From NCBI GenBank assembly GCA_963817515.1, contig CAWFPJ010000026.1, forward strand, positions 53,845-117,844: 64,000 nucleotides of DNA, given 5' to 3'. Below are positions 47,733-56,855 of this stretch, in pieces. The notes beneath the pieces were generated by a model, which did no database searches, was not told the DNA's origin, and worked only from the letters and a program-made list of their open reading frames with translations. Source of the DNA: DATMNI01 sp963817515. Its GTDB lineage: Bacteria; Acidobacteriota; Terriglobia; Bryobacterales; Bryobacteraceae. The position numbers were made by a program, and so were the translations under genes. Position 1 is the stretch's first letter; every line of letters starts with the position of its first letter.

Positions 47733-48077
47733 TTAACTCACTTGCCGAGCTTCTTCCAAGCTGTCGTAAAACGAAAACACGGTATCGAGCAAGCTCACCC
47801 GAAACGTCTGCAGCACATGCCCGGTGGCCCCTGCCATGCGCATCTCGCAGCCGGCGGCCGCAATCTTGTTATAGCTCCAGATGAAGCGGCCCACGCCGGT
47901 GCTGTCAATGGCCTTCACATCGGCAAGATTAAAGATAATCACGCGCGTCCCCGCGCGCAGCAATTCCTCCACCAGGGTCACGATCTGTTCGCTCTCCAGG
48001 CCGAGCATAATCTTGCCCCCGAGTGTTACCTCCACCGCTCCTGGCGCGATCTCCTGATGGCTGATTTCCATCGACAT
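47733..48077 (-). CDS. STAS-domain anti-sigma factor antagonist
   Basis: 114 aa from the ATG at 48077 (MSMEISHQEIAPGAVEVTLGGKI); an ORF extension to 48104 is less likely. The protein is a single STAS domain with the phosphorylatable serine in VKAIDSTGVGRFIWSY. Such proteins bind an anti-sigma kinase when unphosphorylated and so release the sigma factor. No RsbW-like kinase or sigma gene is adjacent. It is transcribed divergently from the C45-type hydrolase gene. Confidence 0.86.
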   Translation of the reverse strand: MSMEISHQEIAPGAVEVTLGGKIMLGLESEQIVTLVEELLRAGTRVIIFNLADVKAIDSTGVGRFIWSYNKIAAAGCEMRMAGATGHVLQTFRVSLLDTVFSFYDSLEEARQVS

Positions 48078-48153
48078 GCAGGCACCAGTGTAAGCCGTTT
48101 TCATGCCGCGCCGCTACCCGTCAACCTGATATCCTGGTCCCACAGGAGTGCCC

Positions 48154-50961
48154 ATGTTCCGACTCGCAATCTGTCTTTTGGCCGCCTGCCTCTTAGCCAC
48201 CGGCGCCGCCCAGGCCGCCACCACCGTCTACCAGGCGTCTTTCGACCAGCCGAACCATGGATGGAGCGTCATCCACGGCGCGGCCCTCGCGGATGCGTCT
48301 ATTCACCACGGCACCGGCAAGTCGCTCCGCATCGAGCCCGGCGGCCAGGCGCCCGACGCCATCGTTCGTTCCGCTCCCGTGTCGCTCACCATCGGCAAGC
48401 GATATGAGCTCAGCGGCTGGGTGCGCACGGATTCGCTCACGGTGCGCGACCTGGACCGTTCCCCCATCGCCGTTGGCGCCGCCATCAGCATGGCGTCAAT
48501 GCCCTTCGACGTTCACTCCACGTCGCTCGGCGGCACCCAGCCATGGACGCGCCTCAGCCTTCGCTTTGTCGCCAGCCGCGCCGAAGATCGCATCCTGCTC
48601 AGCATCGGCAACGGCGGTTCCTTCCGTGGCAAGGCATGGTTCGATGGCGTCAGCCTGGATGAAGTCGGCTCGGCCGATGAGTGGCCCGCGCGCGAAGCCG
48701 TCAAAACCTTCGGCCCGGCGTACCGCTACCCGGCCGCCGGCTGGATCTACCTGCACATTGAAGGCAAGCCCTATGAGCGTGGTTACCAGCACGGCTACCT
48801 CATGGCGCGTGAAATTCCCGAGTATTTCGAACGCTGCGCCGCCGACCTCGGCGCCAACAATCCGCAAGGATGGGCCAACCTTCGTACTACTGCCAATGCT
48901 TTTTTCCTGCGCGGCTTCGATCGCGAAATTCTGGAAGAAATGCGCGGTATCGCGGATGGCGCTTCAGACGCCGGCATCAAGTGGCAGGGCCGCCGCATTG
49001 ACCTGGTGGATGTCGTGGTCGCCAACGTCACCGTGGAAATGGGCGAACTCCGCTCCGCTATGCCAGTCACTCCCACCGGACTCGAAGATCTCAAATTCGA
49101 GTCGCCCGCCTATTACGACAAGAAGCGCGACGTTTCCATCCTCGACCGCTGCAGCGCTTTCGCCGCTACCGGCCCCGCCACCAAAGACGGCAAAATGATC
49201 GTCGGCCACGTCACCTGGTGGCCTCTCACCCTGGCCGAACAGACCAACGTCTGGCTCGACATCAAGCCCGAATCCGGCCACCGCATGCTGATGCAGAGCT
49301 ACCCCGGCGGCATTGAGAGCGGCACCGACTGGTATCAGAATGACGCCGGTGTGGTGCTCACCGAGACCACGATTCGGCAGACGCCTTTCAATCCTCAAGG
49401 CACGCCCGTGGCTTATCGCGCTCGCATGGCAATCCAATATTCCGCCAGCATCACCGAGATGGTGGAGCGCCTCGGCACCAGGAACAACGGTCTCTATACC
49501 AACGAGTGGATCATGGGCGACGCCAAGAACAATGAGATCGCCATGTATGAACTGGGCACCAACCACACCAAACTCTGGCGCAGTTCGCGCGACGAGTGGT
49601 TCGGCAACACGCCCGGATTCTACTGGGGCAACAACAACGCCAAAGATCTCACCATCCGCACCGAGTATCTGCCCGACCCGCATGGCCAGCCCGAATACGT
49701 CCCTTACGTTCCAGCCATTCGCGATCTCGCCTGGCAGGATCTCTACCAGAAACATCGCGGCCAGATTGACGAACAGTTCGGTTTTCTGGCTTTCCGAACC
49801 GCCCCCCTCGTCAGCGCCAGCACCATGGATGCCAAGGTGATCACGGCCGATATGGCCAACCGCATGATGGTCTGGAGCGCCTTCGGCAAGCCCAATCAGC
49901 GCGAGTGGGTGGCCGGCGCGCGCAGCACTTACGAGAAGAATGACGGCCTCTACCCATCCGGCTACTACCTGTTCAGCGCTCAGCCGTCGCAGAGTTTGAG
50001 CGCGGCTATTCAGGAAAACGAAAAGGCTCGTCTGGCTCCTGCCAAGCCCGCCGCGGATTCGAATGCGTCTGCGCGGCCGGCGCGCCGGGCGTCCTATCAG
50101 GACCATCTCTGGAAGGGTTGGATTGTGCCGGCCTCCGAAGCCGATACCTGGTTCGCCGCCGGTTCCGTTGCCTACCTGCAGGTTCTGCAGTCGGACGATA
50201 TGGAAAAGGCCATCAAGTCGCGTCAGATCCTGTATCGCGGCCTGAAGCTCTCTCCCGATACCGCCATCAATCGCTTCCACATTGAGCAGACCAAAGGCGT
50301 CCTGTTCCTGGATGGCCTGCGCCGCAAGATGGGGGACGATGCCTTTCTGAAATTGATGGCGGAATACTTCGCCGCCAACACCACCAGGACGGTTACCGCC
50401 CAATCGTTCCTCGACAAAGCCGGTGTGCCCTTTGATTTCAAGGAGCCTGACGATGGTCCGGCTTACACAGTGGGCGACATCGGCGGCCGCCTGGCATCCG
50501 CGGTTCTGGTTTACGGCACTCTGCGCGAAGCCGGCGCCAACCGTTACGCGGCCGAGCAGTTGCAGGCCCGCTATCTGGAGCAGTATGAGAGCGAGGTTCC
50601 GATCTACAAAGATTTCGAAGTCTCGGACGATCTGTTGCAGCACCGCGATATCGTTTTCGTGGGCCGTCCCGAGGCAAACTCGGCTCTGGCCGCGTGGACC
50701 ACGAGGATCGGCCTGGATTACTCGGCGGCCGCTTTCAAGATCGAAGGCGCCGTGCACGCCGGTGAGCGGGAAGCTCTGATTTTCGCGGCGAAAAATCCGC
50801 TCGACCCGTCTCACATGGTGCTGGTTCTGGCCGGCAACGACGCGCTGCGGACGGTGAAACTGGCCAAGTCGGGTGGTGCCCGCGAGCCCTCCGAGTATGT
50901 CGTAACCAGCGACGCCAAACCCGCCGCATCTGCTGCCGGCCCCGGCCGCCGGGCCCGCTAA
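48154..50961 (+). CDS. Secreted C45/phospholipase B-like Ntn-hydrolase with N-terminal CBM-like domain
   Basis: 935 aa from the ATG at 48154, preceded by AGGAG; signal peptide to about residue 21. Residues 25-190 form a beta-sandwich like CBM4/9 domains (YQASFDQPNHGWSVIHG..., KAWFDGVSLDEV). The central domain has YERGYQHGYLMAREIPEYF and the N-terminal-nucleophile motif DRCSAFAAT with Cys333, typical of C45 acyltransferases and PLB-like hydrolases that mature by self-cleavage before the Cys. The C-terminal part includes TKGVLFLDGLRRKMGDDAFLKLMAEYF, which resembles the C-terminal helices of M1-type aminopeptidases. Substrate unknown; an amide or ester bond in a glycan- or peptide-linked compound is possible. 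Confidence 0.75.
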   Translation: MFRLAICLLAACLLATGAAQAATTVYQASFDQPNHGWSVIHGAALADASIHHGTGKSLRIEPGGQAPDAIVRSAPVSLTIGKRYELSGWVRTDSLTVRDLDRSPIAVGAAISMASMPFDVHSTSLGGTQPWTRLSLRFVASRAEDRILLSIGNGGSFRGKAWFDGVSLDEVGSADEWPAREAVKTFGPAYRYPAAGWIYLHIEGKPYERGYQHGYLMAREIPEYFERCAADLGANNPQGWANLRTTANAFFLRGFDREILEEMRGIADGASDAGIKWQGRRIDLVDVVVANVTVEMGELRSAMPVTPTGLEDLKFESPAYYDKKRDVSILDRCSAFAATGPATKDGKMIVGHVTWWPLTLAEQTNVWLDIKPESGHRMLMQSYPGGIESGTDWYQNDAGVVLTETTIRQTPFNPQGTPVAYRARMAIQYSASITEMVERLGTRNNGLYTNEWIMGDAKNNEIAMYELGTNHTKLWRSSRDEWFGNTPGFYWGNNNAKDLTIRTEYLPDPHGQPEYVPYVPAIRDLAWQDLYQKHRGQIDEQFGFLAFRTAPLVSASTMDAKVITADMANRMMVWSAFGKPNQREWVAGARSTYEKNDGLYPSGYYLFSAQPSQSLSAAIQENEKARLAPAKPAADSNASARPARRASYQDHLWKGWIVPASEADTWFAAGSVAYLQVLQSDDMEKAIKSRQILYRGLKLSPDTAINRFHIEQTKGVLFLDGLRRKMGDDAFLKLMAEYFAANTTRTVTAQSFLDKAGVPFDFKEPDDGPAYTVGDIGGRLASAVLVYGTLREAGANRYAAEQLQARYLEQYESEVPIYKDFEVSDDLLQHRDIVFVGRPEANSALAAWTTRIGLDYSAAAFKIEGAVHAGEREALIFAAKNPLDPSHMVLVLAGNDALRTVKLAKSGGAREPSEYVVTSDAKPAASAAGPGRRAR

Positions 50962-51040
50962 GAGCCGCCCGCTATGAACGGTGCTGGGTGACGGGCCGCA
51001 CATTACGGCAGCCACGGGATGCCGAGGCGCGCAAGTCGAT

Positions 51041-51070
51041 TTGACAACGTGCCTTCAGTCCCCGTAAGCT
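51041..51070 (+). promoter_or_regulatory. Probable promoter of the ribosomal block
   Basis: A consensus TTGACA at 51041-51046 is followed after 18 bp by TAAGCT (51065-51070), with an AT-rich stretch next to it. It lies before rplM and would drive rplM-rpsI and perhaps rpsB-tsf. Confidence 0.45.
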
Positions 51071-51106
51071 AAATATTAATCAACGACTAGCTGGAGACGT
51101 GTGTCA

Positions 51107-51538
51107 ATGAGTACTGAGTTCCCCTCCAAGAACGGTGTGAAGCGTCAATGGCATGTGATCGATGCCCAGGATGTGGTGTTGGGCAAGCTGGCCAGCAAGG
51201 CGGCCATGCTGCTGATGGGCAAAACGAAGCCAACCTATACGACGTTCCTGGATACCGGCGATCACGTGATCGTCATCAACGCGGCCAAAGTGAAAGTCAC
51301 GGGCCGAAAAGAAGAAGATAAACTTTATCGCCATTTCACCGGCTATCCGGGCGGATTGGTGGAGAAGAGCTTGAAGCGCGTTCGGGCCGAAAGACCTACG
51401 CGGATTGTGGAAGATGCCATTTCGGGCATGCTTCCGAAGACCAAGCTCGGCAAACAGATGTTCCGGAAACTACAGGTCTATGCGGGTGACCGGCATCCGC
51501 ACGCGGCGCAACAACCCACCGCGCTGGCCGTTAAATAG
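51107..51538 (+). CDS. rplM: Ribosomal protein L13
   Basis: Large-subunit protein, 143 aa. Family sequence is clear: KRQWHVIDAQDVVLGKLASKAAMLLMGK, HVIVINAAKVKVTGRKEEDKLYRHFTGYPGG, and MLPKTKLGKQMFRKLQVYAGDRHPHAAQQP. GGAG lies upstream; the ATG at 51107 is preferred, but a GTG at 51101 is better spaced from it and adds two residues. rpsI follows after 29 bp, the near-universal pair. Confidence 0.97.
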   Translation: MSTEFPSKNGVKRQWHVIDAQDVVLGKLASKAAMLLMGKTKPTYTTFLDTGDHVIVINAAKVKVTGRKEEDKLYRHFTGYPGGLVEKSLKRVRAERPTRIVEDAISGMLPKTKLGKQMFRKLQVYAGDRHPHAAQQPTALAVK

Positions 51539-51567
51539 TAGGCTGAAACAGTAGGAAGGTACCGTTA

Positions 51568-51967
51568 GTGGCAGCGACGATAGTTCAATATTTGGGTACG
51601 GGCCGCCGCAAGAGATCGGTGGCTCGCGTGTTCTTACGGCCCGGCAAGGGCGAGATCAAGGTCAATAACCGCGCGTTTGAGAATTACTTTCCCACGGAAA
51701 GTACGCGCGCCGTGGTGCGGCAGCCGCTTGCGGCCACTGAGACCATGGAGAAGTTTGACCTGCTGATTCTTGCGGACGGCGGTGGTGTGGCCGGCCAGGC
51801 GGGCGCGGCCCGTCTTGGGAATTGCCCGGGCTTTGGTGGAGTTCAATGCGGAACTGCGGTCCCGGCTGAAGAAACTCGGCTTTTTGACCCGCGACCCGCG
51901 CCAGCACGAGCGGAAGAAGTACGGCCAAAAGGGCGCTCGCAAGCGGTTCCAGTTCTCCAAGCGTTAA
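51568..51967 (+). CDS. rpsI: Ribosomal protein S9 (frameshifted in this sequence)
   Basis: Small-subunit protein whose C-terminal tail contacts P-site tRNA; essential. The first 83 residues (MAATIVQYLGTGRRKRSVARVFLRPGKG...) are in one frame, ending GQAGAARLG. The rest (IARALVEFNAELRSRLKKLGFLTRDPR... KRFQFSKR) is in the +1 frame and ends at 51967. Removing one G from the GGG at 51817-51819 joins them into a normal 132 aa protein. As written, the frame would read on to 52332 inside rpsB. An intact gene must exist in a living cell, so I treat this as a sequence error. Confidence 0.96.
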
Positions 51968-52180
51968 TTTCCCCGCGAAACCTGGGGCAATTGGGTTCGT
52001 TTCGCAACCAGTGCTCCGGGTTTTGCTATTCGGGCCGGACGATCGGTTTGGTCGCCTCGGCTTCTATAAGCCCCCGGTTCCTCCTCCGCTGCGCAAATTT
52101 CGCTTTGGCCGCGCGGCGGACTTGGAACAATCGGAAGGCTAAACGTGAGGATCAACTCTCACATGTGATTAGGAGGCAGT
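51968..52180 (+). other. Intergenic region between rpsI and rpsB
   Basis: 213 bp without a gene. It ends in AGGAGG five bases before the TTG start of rpsB. No clear S2-binding structure could be identified by eye. Confidence 0.4.
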
Positions 52181-53092
52181 TTGCCCGCAATATCCATGAA
52201 GGAATTGCTCGAAGCCGGTGTTCACTTCGGGCACCAGACCAAGCGCTGGAATCCGAAGATGAAGGAATATATCTTCGGCGAACGCAACGGTATCTATATC
52301 ATCGATCTTCAGAAGACCCTGAAGATGTTTAAGGACGCCGCCCGGTTCGTGGGCGAAATGGCCGCGCAAGGTAAGAACGTGCTCTTTGTTGGCACCAAGC
52401 GCCAGGCGCAGGAAGCCATAGCCGAGGAAGCCACCCGCTGCCAGATGTATTACGTCAACCAACGCTGGCTGGGCGGATTGCTCACCAACATGCTGACGGT
52501 GCAGAAATCCATCAAGCGCCTGAAGGAGCTTGAGGGCATGTCCTCGGTGGAAGGCGGCTATGCCGGGCGGCCCAAGAAAGAAGTGATCCGGCTGGAGCGT
52601 GAACGCAAGCATCTGGACCAGAACCTGGCGGGCATCAAAGACATGCCGGGGTTGCCCGACGTACTGTTTGTAATCGATTCCAACAAGGAAGGCATCGCGG
52701 TCAAGGAAGCCCGCCGGTTGGGGATCCCAGTGGTAGCCATCGTCGACACGAATTGCGATCCGGATGAAGTCGATTACGTGATCCCCGGTAATGACGACGC
52801 GCTGCGTGCCATCCGTCTGTTCGCCAGCAAGATTTCGGACGCGGTGATCGAAGGCCGCGCGCTGGCTACCGAGCATGACTTCACAGGGGACAAGATTGTG
52901 AGCGATGAGGCCCCGGCTGAGGAAGGCATGGCCGCGTACACGGAATATGTGGACCCCAAGTATGCCGAGAAGATCATGGCGGAGAGCCTGAGCATGGAAG
53001 ACGAACCGGCTCAGGCTTCCCGTAAGGGCCCCGCATCCGAGACCGCCGAACCGGCATCTGAGCCGGCAGCGGCAACCGAAAGCGGACACTAG
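52181..53092 (+). CDS. rpsB: Ribosomal protein S2
   Basis: Small-subunit protein needed for late 30S assembly and S1 binding. 303 aa, longer than E. coli S2 because of an acidic Ala/Pro/Glu-rich C-terminal tail (about 245-303). Family motifs are MKELLEAGVHFGHQTKRWNPKMKEYIFGERNGIYIIDLQKT, YVNQRWLGGLLTNMLTV, and GIPVVAIVDTNCDPDEVDYVIPGNDDALRAIRLF. Start is TTG at 52181 with a perfect AGGAGG at 5-bp spacing. rpsB-tsf-pyrH-frr is the classical order. Confidence 0.97.
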   Translation: MPAISMKELLEAGVHFGHQTKRWNPKMKEYIFGERNGIYIIDLQKTLKMFKDAARFVGEMAAQGKNVLFVGTKRQAQEAIAEEATRCQMYYVNQRWLGGLLTNMLTVQKSIKRLKELEGMSSVEGGYAGRPKKEVIRLERERKHLDQNLAGIKDMPGLPDVLFVIDSNKEGIAVKEARRLGIPVVAIVDTNCDPDEVDYVIPGNDDALRAIRLFASKISDAVIEGRALATEHDFTGDKIVSDEAPAEEGMAAYTEYVDPKYAEKIMAESLSMEDEPAQASRKGPASETAEPASEPAAATESGH

Positions 53093-53095
53093 AGA

Positions 53096-53186
53096 ATTCA
53101 GAGCGGCTCTCCGCTCGCTGACGGCCGAGGCTCTGCTGACTCGTACAGGTCGGAGCCGCGATCATCAGCGATCGGAGAGTCTGAAT
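53096..53186. repeat. Long inverted repeat between rpsB and tsf
   Basis: The left arm 53096-53121 (ATTCAGA...CTCTCCG...TCGCTGA) and right arm 53165-53186 (TCAGCGATCGGAGAGTCTGAAT) are complementary with a 4-nt bulge. They would form a stem of about 20 bp that encloses further short palindromes. It could attenuate transcription or limit mRNA decay between the two genes. The right half contains GGAGCCGCGATC, resembling family B repeats. Confidence 0.6.
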
Positions 53187-53209
53187 CCACAAATAAACGG
53201 CGGAATCTT

Positions 53210-53821
53210 ATGGCGGAAATCACCGCAGTATTAGTGAAACAATTGCGCGAGCGGACTGGCGCGGGAATGATGGAGTGCAAGGCGGCTCTGGTGGAAGCCA
53301 AGGGCGATCCGGCGGAGGCGGAAGTAGTTCTGCGCAAGCGCGGCATCGCATCGGCCGGCAAGAAGGCTTCGCGGGTCACCAAACAGGGACTGGTCGGCAG
53401 CTACATTCACCAGGGCGGGCAGCTCGGTGTGCTGGTGGAGGTCAACTGCGAGTCGGATTTCGTGGCGCGCACGGACGACTTCCAGGAACTGGTCCACGAC
53501 ATTGCCATGCACATCGCCGCCGCCGATCCGCGGTTCGTCCGCAAGGAAGATGTTACGCCGGAACTGCTGGATCAGGAAAAAGATATCGCGCGGGCGCGCG
53601 CTCTGGCCGAAGGTAAGCCCGAGAAGATTCTCGACAAGATTGTCGAAGGCCGGCTGAGCAAGTTCTACGAGGAGGTTTGTTTGCTGGAACAGCCCTTCGT
53701 TAAGGAAGCCACGCTTACGATCGGGCAACTGGTCAAGACCAAAATCGCCAAGCTCGGTGAAAATATCAGCATCGCGCGATTCGTTCGCTTCAAAGTGGGC
53801 GACGCAGCGGTCGAGCAGTAA
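53210..53821 (+). CDS. tsf: Elongation factor Ts
   Basis: Guanine-nucleotide exchange factor for EF-Tu. 203 aa, the short form lacking part of the E. coli C-terminal module. N-terminal UBA-like domain ITAVLVKQLRERTGAGMMECKAALVEAKGD; the EF-Tu contact motif ESDFVARTDDFQELVHDIAMHIAA follows, and the C-terminal region contains YEEVCLLEQPFVKEA. Its stop is immediately followed by the pyrH start. Confidence 0.97.
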   Translation: MAEITAVLVKQLRERTGAGMMECKAALVEAKGDPAEAEVVLRKRGIASAGKKASRVTKQGLVGSYIHQGGQLGVLVEVNCESDFVARTDDFQELVHDIAMHIAAADPRFVRKEDVTPELLDQEKDIARARALAEGKPEKILDKIVEGRLSKFYEEVCLLEQPFVKEATLTIGQLVKTKIAKLGENISIARFVRFKVGDAAVEQ

Positions 53822-54529
53822 ATGGCCGGCTACAAGCGCATTCTGCTCAAGCTCAGCGGAGAGGCCTTGGCGGGTGCGGCCACGTTTGGAATCGACGCGG
53901 ACCGCGTGAAGGCGCTGGCCCGCGAGGTTGCCGACGTGGCGGCGGCGGGCGTGCAGATCGGCGTAGTAGTAGGCGGCGGCAACATTTTTCGCGGGGTGGC
54001 CGCTGCGGCCCGGAACATGGACCGCGTGACCGGAGACCATATGGGCATGCTGGCCACCGTCATCAACTCCCTGGCGCTTTCCGACGCCCTTGAGCAGATG
54101 GGCATTCCGACGCGGGTCATGAGCGCCATCGAAATGCATCAGGTGGCCGAACCGTATATCCGGCGCCGCGCCATTCGCCACCTGGAAAAGGGCCGCATCG
54201 TGATCTTCGCGGCCGGTACCTCCAACCCCTACTTCTCCACTGACACCGCGGCCACGCTGCGCGCGCTTGAGATCAAGGCTGACGTGATCGCCAAGGGGAC
54301 ACGGGTGGACGGCGTTTACGACCAGGACCCGCTTAAGTTCCCCAAAGCCGTCAGGTACCCGGAAGTCACCTATCTGGAAGTGCTTTCGAAGGCACTCGGA
54401 GTGATGGATGCCACTTCGATCGCTATGTGCCGGGACAATAAGCTGCCCATCATCGTTTTCAATCTGAATATAACAGGCAATATAATGCGTATGTCGATGG
54501 GCGAGCCCGTCGGCACTGTGATTCATTAG
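53822..54529 (+). CDS. pyrH: UMP kinase
   Basis: Phosphorylates UMP to UDP in pyrimidine synthesis; hexameric amino-acid-kinase fold. 235 aa. Signatures: KRILLKLSGEALAG, GVVVGGGNIFRG, RVTGDHMGMLATVINSLAL, FAAGTSNPYFSTDTAATLRA and VIAKGTRVDGVYDQDP. It starts directly after the tsf stop with no gap, so it is translationally coupled. frr follows after 19 bp. Confidence 0.97.
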   Translation: MAGYKRILLKLSGEALAGAATFGIDADRVKALAREVADVAAAGVQIGVVVGGGNIFRGVAAAARNMDRVTGDHMGMLATVINSLALSDALEQMGIPTRVMSAIEMHQVAEPYIRRRAIRHLEKGRIVIFAAGTSNPYFSTDTAATLRALEIKADVIAKGTRVDGVYDQDPLKFPKAVRYPEVTYLEVLSKALGVMDATSIAMCRDNKLPIIVFNLNITGNIMRMSMGEPVGTVIH

Positions 54530-54548
54530 TCGCCGGAGATACCTCATC

Positions 54549-55154
54549 ATGAAGACAGAACCCGCAGCAGCACCCAGCGGACCATCGTTTAACTCGGTCA
54601 AGGACGTTGAAGCCAATATCAAGATCCGAATGGAAAAAGCCGTCTCGGATTTGCAGCACGAGATGTCTTCCATCCGGACCGGGCGCGCTTCATTGGGAAT
54701 CCTGGATCACATCCGGGTGGATTACTATGGCACGCCGACGCCCCTCAACCAGGTAGCGAACCTGCACGTTCCGGAGCCCGCCTTGATCACCATCCAGCCG
54801 TGGGATGTTTCGCAGATCGGCGCGATTGAAAAATCCATTCGGGCGTCCGACCTGGGCTTGAATCCCGCCAACGACGGAAAAGTGATCCGGTTGCCGATTC
54901 CTCCGCTCACCGAGGAGCGCCGGAAGGAACTGGTCAAGAAACTGCATGGCACAGCGGAGCATCACCGCGTGGCAGTGCGGAATATCCGGCGCGACGGCAA
55001 CGAGGCCGTGAAGAAACTGCTTAAGGAAAAAAAGCTGGCCGAGGACGACGAAAAGAAAGCATTGGACGATATCCAGAAATTGACTGACGGCTACATGCAG
55101 AAGATCGATCTGGCTGCAAAGACGAAAGAGAAGGATATCCTGGAGATCAAGTAA
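54549..55154 (+). CDS. frr: Ribosome recycling factor
   Basis: Dissociates post-termination ribosomes with EF-G. 201 aa, slightly longer than usual because of an N-terminal extension of about 15 residues. The family core is clear: MEKAVSDLQHEMSSIRTGRASLGILDHIRVDYYGTPTPLNQVANL, then ITIQPWDVSQIGAIEKSIRASDLGLNP and PPLTEERRKELVKKLH. It forms the end of the rpsB-tsf-pyrH-frr set. Confidence 0.97.
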   Translation: MKTEPAAAPSGPSFNSVKDVEANIKIRMEKAVSDLQHEMSSIRTGRASLGILDHIRVDYYGTPTPLNQVANLHVPEPALITIQPWDVSQIGAIEKSIRASDLGLNPANDGKVIRLPIPPLTEERRKELVKKLHGTAEHHRVAVRNIRRDGNEAVKKLLKEKKLAEDDEKKALDDIQKLTDGYMQKIDLAAKTKEKDILEIK

Positions 55155-55172
55155 GGCCGTTCATCGGCGAAA

Positions 55173-56102
55173 ATGAATCCACCCTCTGAATCCAAGTCCT
55201 GGTTTACCGTCCGGGTACCTGCGTCGAGCGCCAATCTGGGACCTGGCTTCGACGCGCTGGGCCTGGCGCTGGGAGTGTACCTGACATGCCGGTTCCGGCA
55301 GAGCCAGACTTTGGCGATTCACGCGGAAGGCCGTGACGCGGAAATCATCTCCACCGGGCCGACTAACCTGATCTGGCAGACGGCAGTGACGGTGGCTAAG
55401 AATCTCCAAATGAAAATGCCGCCGATCGAGTTGCGCATTCAGAACGACATTCCACTGGGCAAGGGGATGGGGTCTAGCGCGGCGGCGCTGACCGCAGGAG
55501 TGATCATCGCGGACCAGCTACTGAACCTGAGGTGGAAACCACTGCGCATTCTGGACGAAGCCGCGCGACTGGAAGGCCATCCGGACAATGTGGCCCCATG
55601 TATATTAGGTTCGATCGTGGCCAGTGCCATCGATTCAGGAGGTGTGGCGCGATGCATACGGCTGGACCTGCCCCGAAGCTTCGGCGTGGCGGTGGTGGTG
55701 CCCGACTTTGACCTGCCGACATCTCGGGCAAGAGCGGTTCTACCCTCGGGTTACAGCCGCGAAGATGCCGTGTTCAACGTGCAGCGCGCCTCGCTGCTGA
55801 TTGCAGCGCTGGCCACGGGAACGGTTTCGGCCTTTCCGGCGGCCCTGGAGGACCGGTTTCACCAACCCTACCGCGAGGCGCTGGTGCCCGGGCTGCACGA
55901 GATTCTAAAATTGCGGGCGCCGGGCCTGCTCGGCTGTGCCTTAAGCGGCGCCGGCCCTTCGATCCTGGTGTTCTTCGAAAGCGGCTATGAGAGCGTGTGC
56001 GATCTGGTGCGCCAGATCTTCCGCCTGCATGGGCACAATTCAGAAACGCTGTTCGCGAACATCGCGGACCACGGTTTTGAGCTGACCGAAGAGGTGGGAT
56101 GA
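55173..56102 (+). CDS. thrB: Homoserine kinase
   Basis: Phosphorylates homoserine in threonine synthesis. 309 aa GHMP kinase: VRVPASSANLGPGFDALGLALG (motif 1), the ATP loop DIPLGKGMGSSAAALTAG (motif 2) and LLGCALSGAGPSILVFFES (motif 3). The sequence GHPDNVAPCILG is typical of ThrB. It lies 18 bp after frr on the same strand; other threonine genes are absent. The tRNA-Glu gene follows. Confidence 0.93.
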   Translation: MNPPSESKSWFTVRVPASSANLGPGFDALGLALGVYLTCRFRQSQTLAIHAEGRDAEIISTGPTNLIWQTAVTVAKNLQMKMPPIELRIQNDIPLGKGMGSSAAALTAGVIIADQLLNLRWKPLRILDEAARLEGHPDNVAPCILGSIVASAIDSGGVARCIRLDLPRSFGVAVVVPDFDLPTSRARAVLPSGYSREDAVFNVQRASLLIAALATGTVSAFPAALEDRFHQPYREALVPGLHEILKLRAPGLLGCALSGAGPSILVFFESGYESVCDLVRQIFRLHGHNSETLFANIADHGFELTEEVG

Positions 56103-56199
56103 CGAAGAAAATTCTCGTTGGAACTGGAATTTCGCATCGTTCGTCCCGCCAAGCGCCGCGGCTTCTGAGGTTTTGGTAGAATGAAGCGTAAAATCACAT

Positions 56200-56274
56200 G
56201 GCGCTATCGTCTAACGGTTAGGACGAAGCCCTCTCAAGGCTTAAATACGGGTTCGATTCCCGTTAGCGCTACCA
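56200..56274 (+). tRNA. tRNA-Glu (CTC)
   Basis: A complete cloverleaf can be drawn: 7-bp acceptor stem GGCGCTA/TAGCGCT (first pair G-T), anticodon arm AAGCC-CTCTCAA-GGCTT with anticodon CTC at 56233-56235, T arm ACGGG-TTCGATT-CCCGT, discriminator A and encoded CCA at 56272-56274. Its 3' half overlaps the end of a minus-strand recombinase remnant, so it is the probable integration site of the island to its right. Confidence 0.95.
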
Positions 56275-56855
56275 CACATCTGGTTTGCTATCAATAATTC
56301 AGGTCCGATGTTGCTACACCCTGCTACACTCCCGCTCAGAAGATCGCTTTTAACGTTCGTCTGAAGCACCGCTCCCACGCTCTCGTCCCAGATTCGAGCT
56401 GCGTCGACCTCGTCGGACTTGAAGGAATGTGCATAGACCCTCGCGGTGATATCGGGTGAACTGTGTCCAAGACGCCTTGAAACGGTCGGCAGAGAAACCC
56501 CTTCTGACAAGAGTTGGGAACCATGGCTATGTCGTAACGAGTGCAGACCAACACCCGTCAGCCCCGCATTGTGAGCGATCAGGCATGCAGTTGCTGTGAC
56601 GCTGTCGGGTTTGAAGTGCTCTCCGGACGGATCCGCGAAGACGAGGTCCAGATCGAGCCGATAGTCGGCTTGACTGGTCTTGTATCTTTCGGCGTGCCGC
56701 CAGGAGCGGCGCGCACGCTCCACAAGAACCGGAGCGTTTCGCTTAATCAGGATAAAGCTTCCGATAATCTTCCATAACGCTGGGCTCTGAGACGGAACTT
56801 CGGCCATCATGGGATTCGCATCAGGAATCCGGAGCTGGCGTCGCCCGAGGGGCAT
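56241..56855 (-). pseudogene. Tyrosine recombinase (phage-type integrase) C-terminal remnant
   Basis: The reading frame carries the catalytic C-terminal region of a phage integrase: DLDLVFADPSGEHFKPDSVT, the HxxR box in GLHSLRHSHGSQLL, and LGHSSPDITARVYAHSF with the nucleophilic tyrosine. The N-terminal DNA-binding domain and the first catalytic arginine region are not readable; upstream sequence (about 56740-56855) is not family-like. The last residues GSANGNRTRI are simply the translated complement of the tRNA-Glu 3' end. It is the usual arrangement of an integrase reading towards its tRNA attachment site, here decayed. Confidence 0.8.

Noticed and set aside
47733..50961. STAS protein and C45-type hydrolase as one operon
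   Set aside because: They are divergently transcribed, so any link is limited to the shared upstream region.
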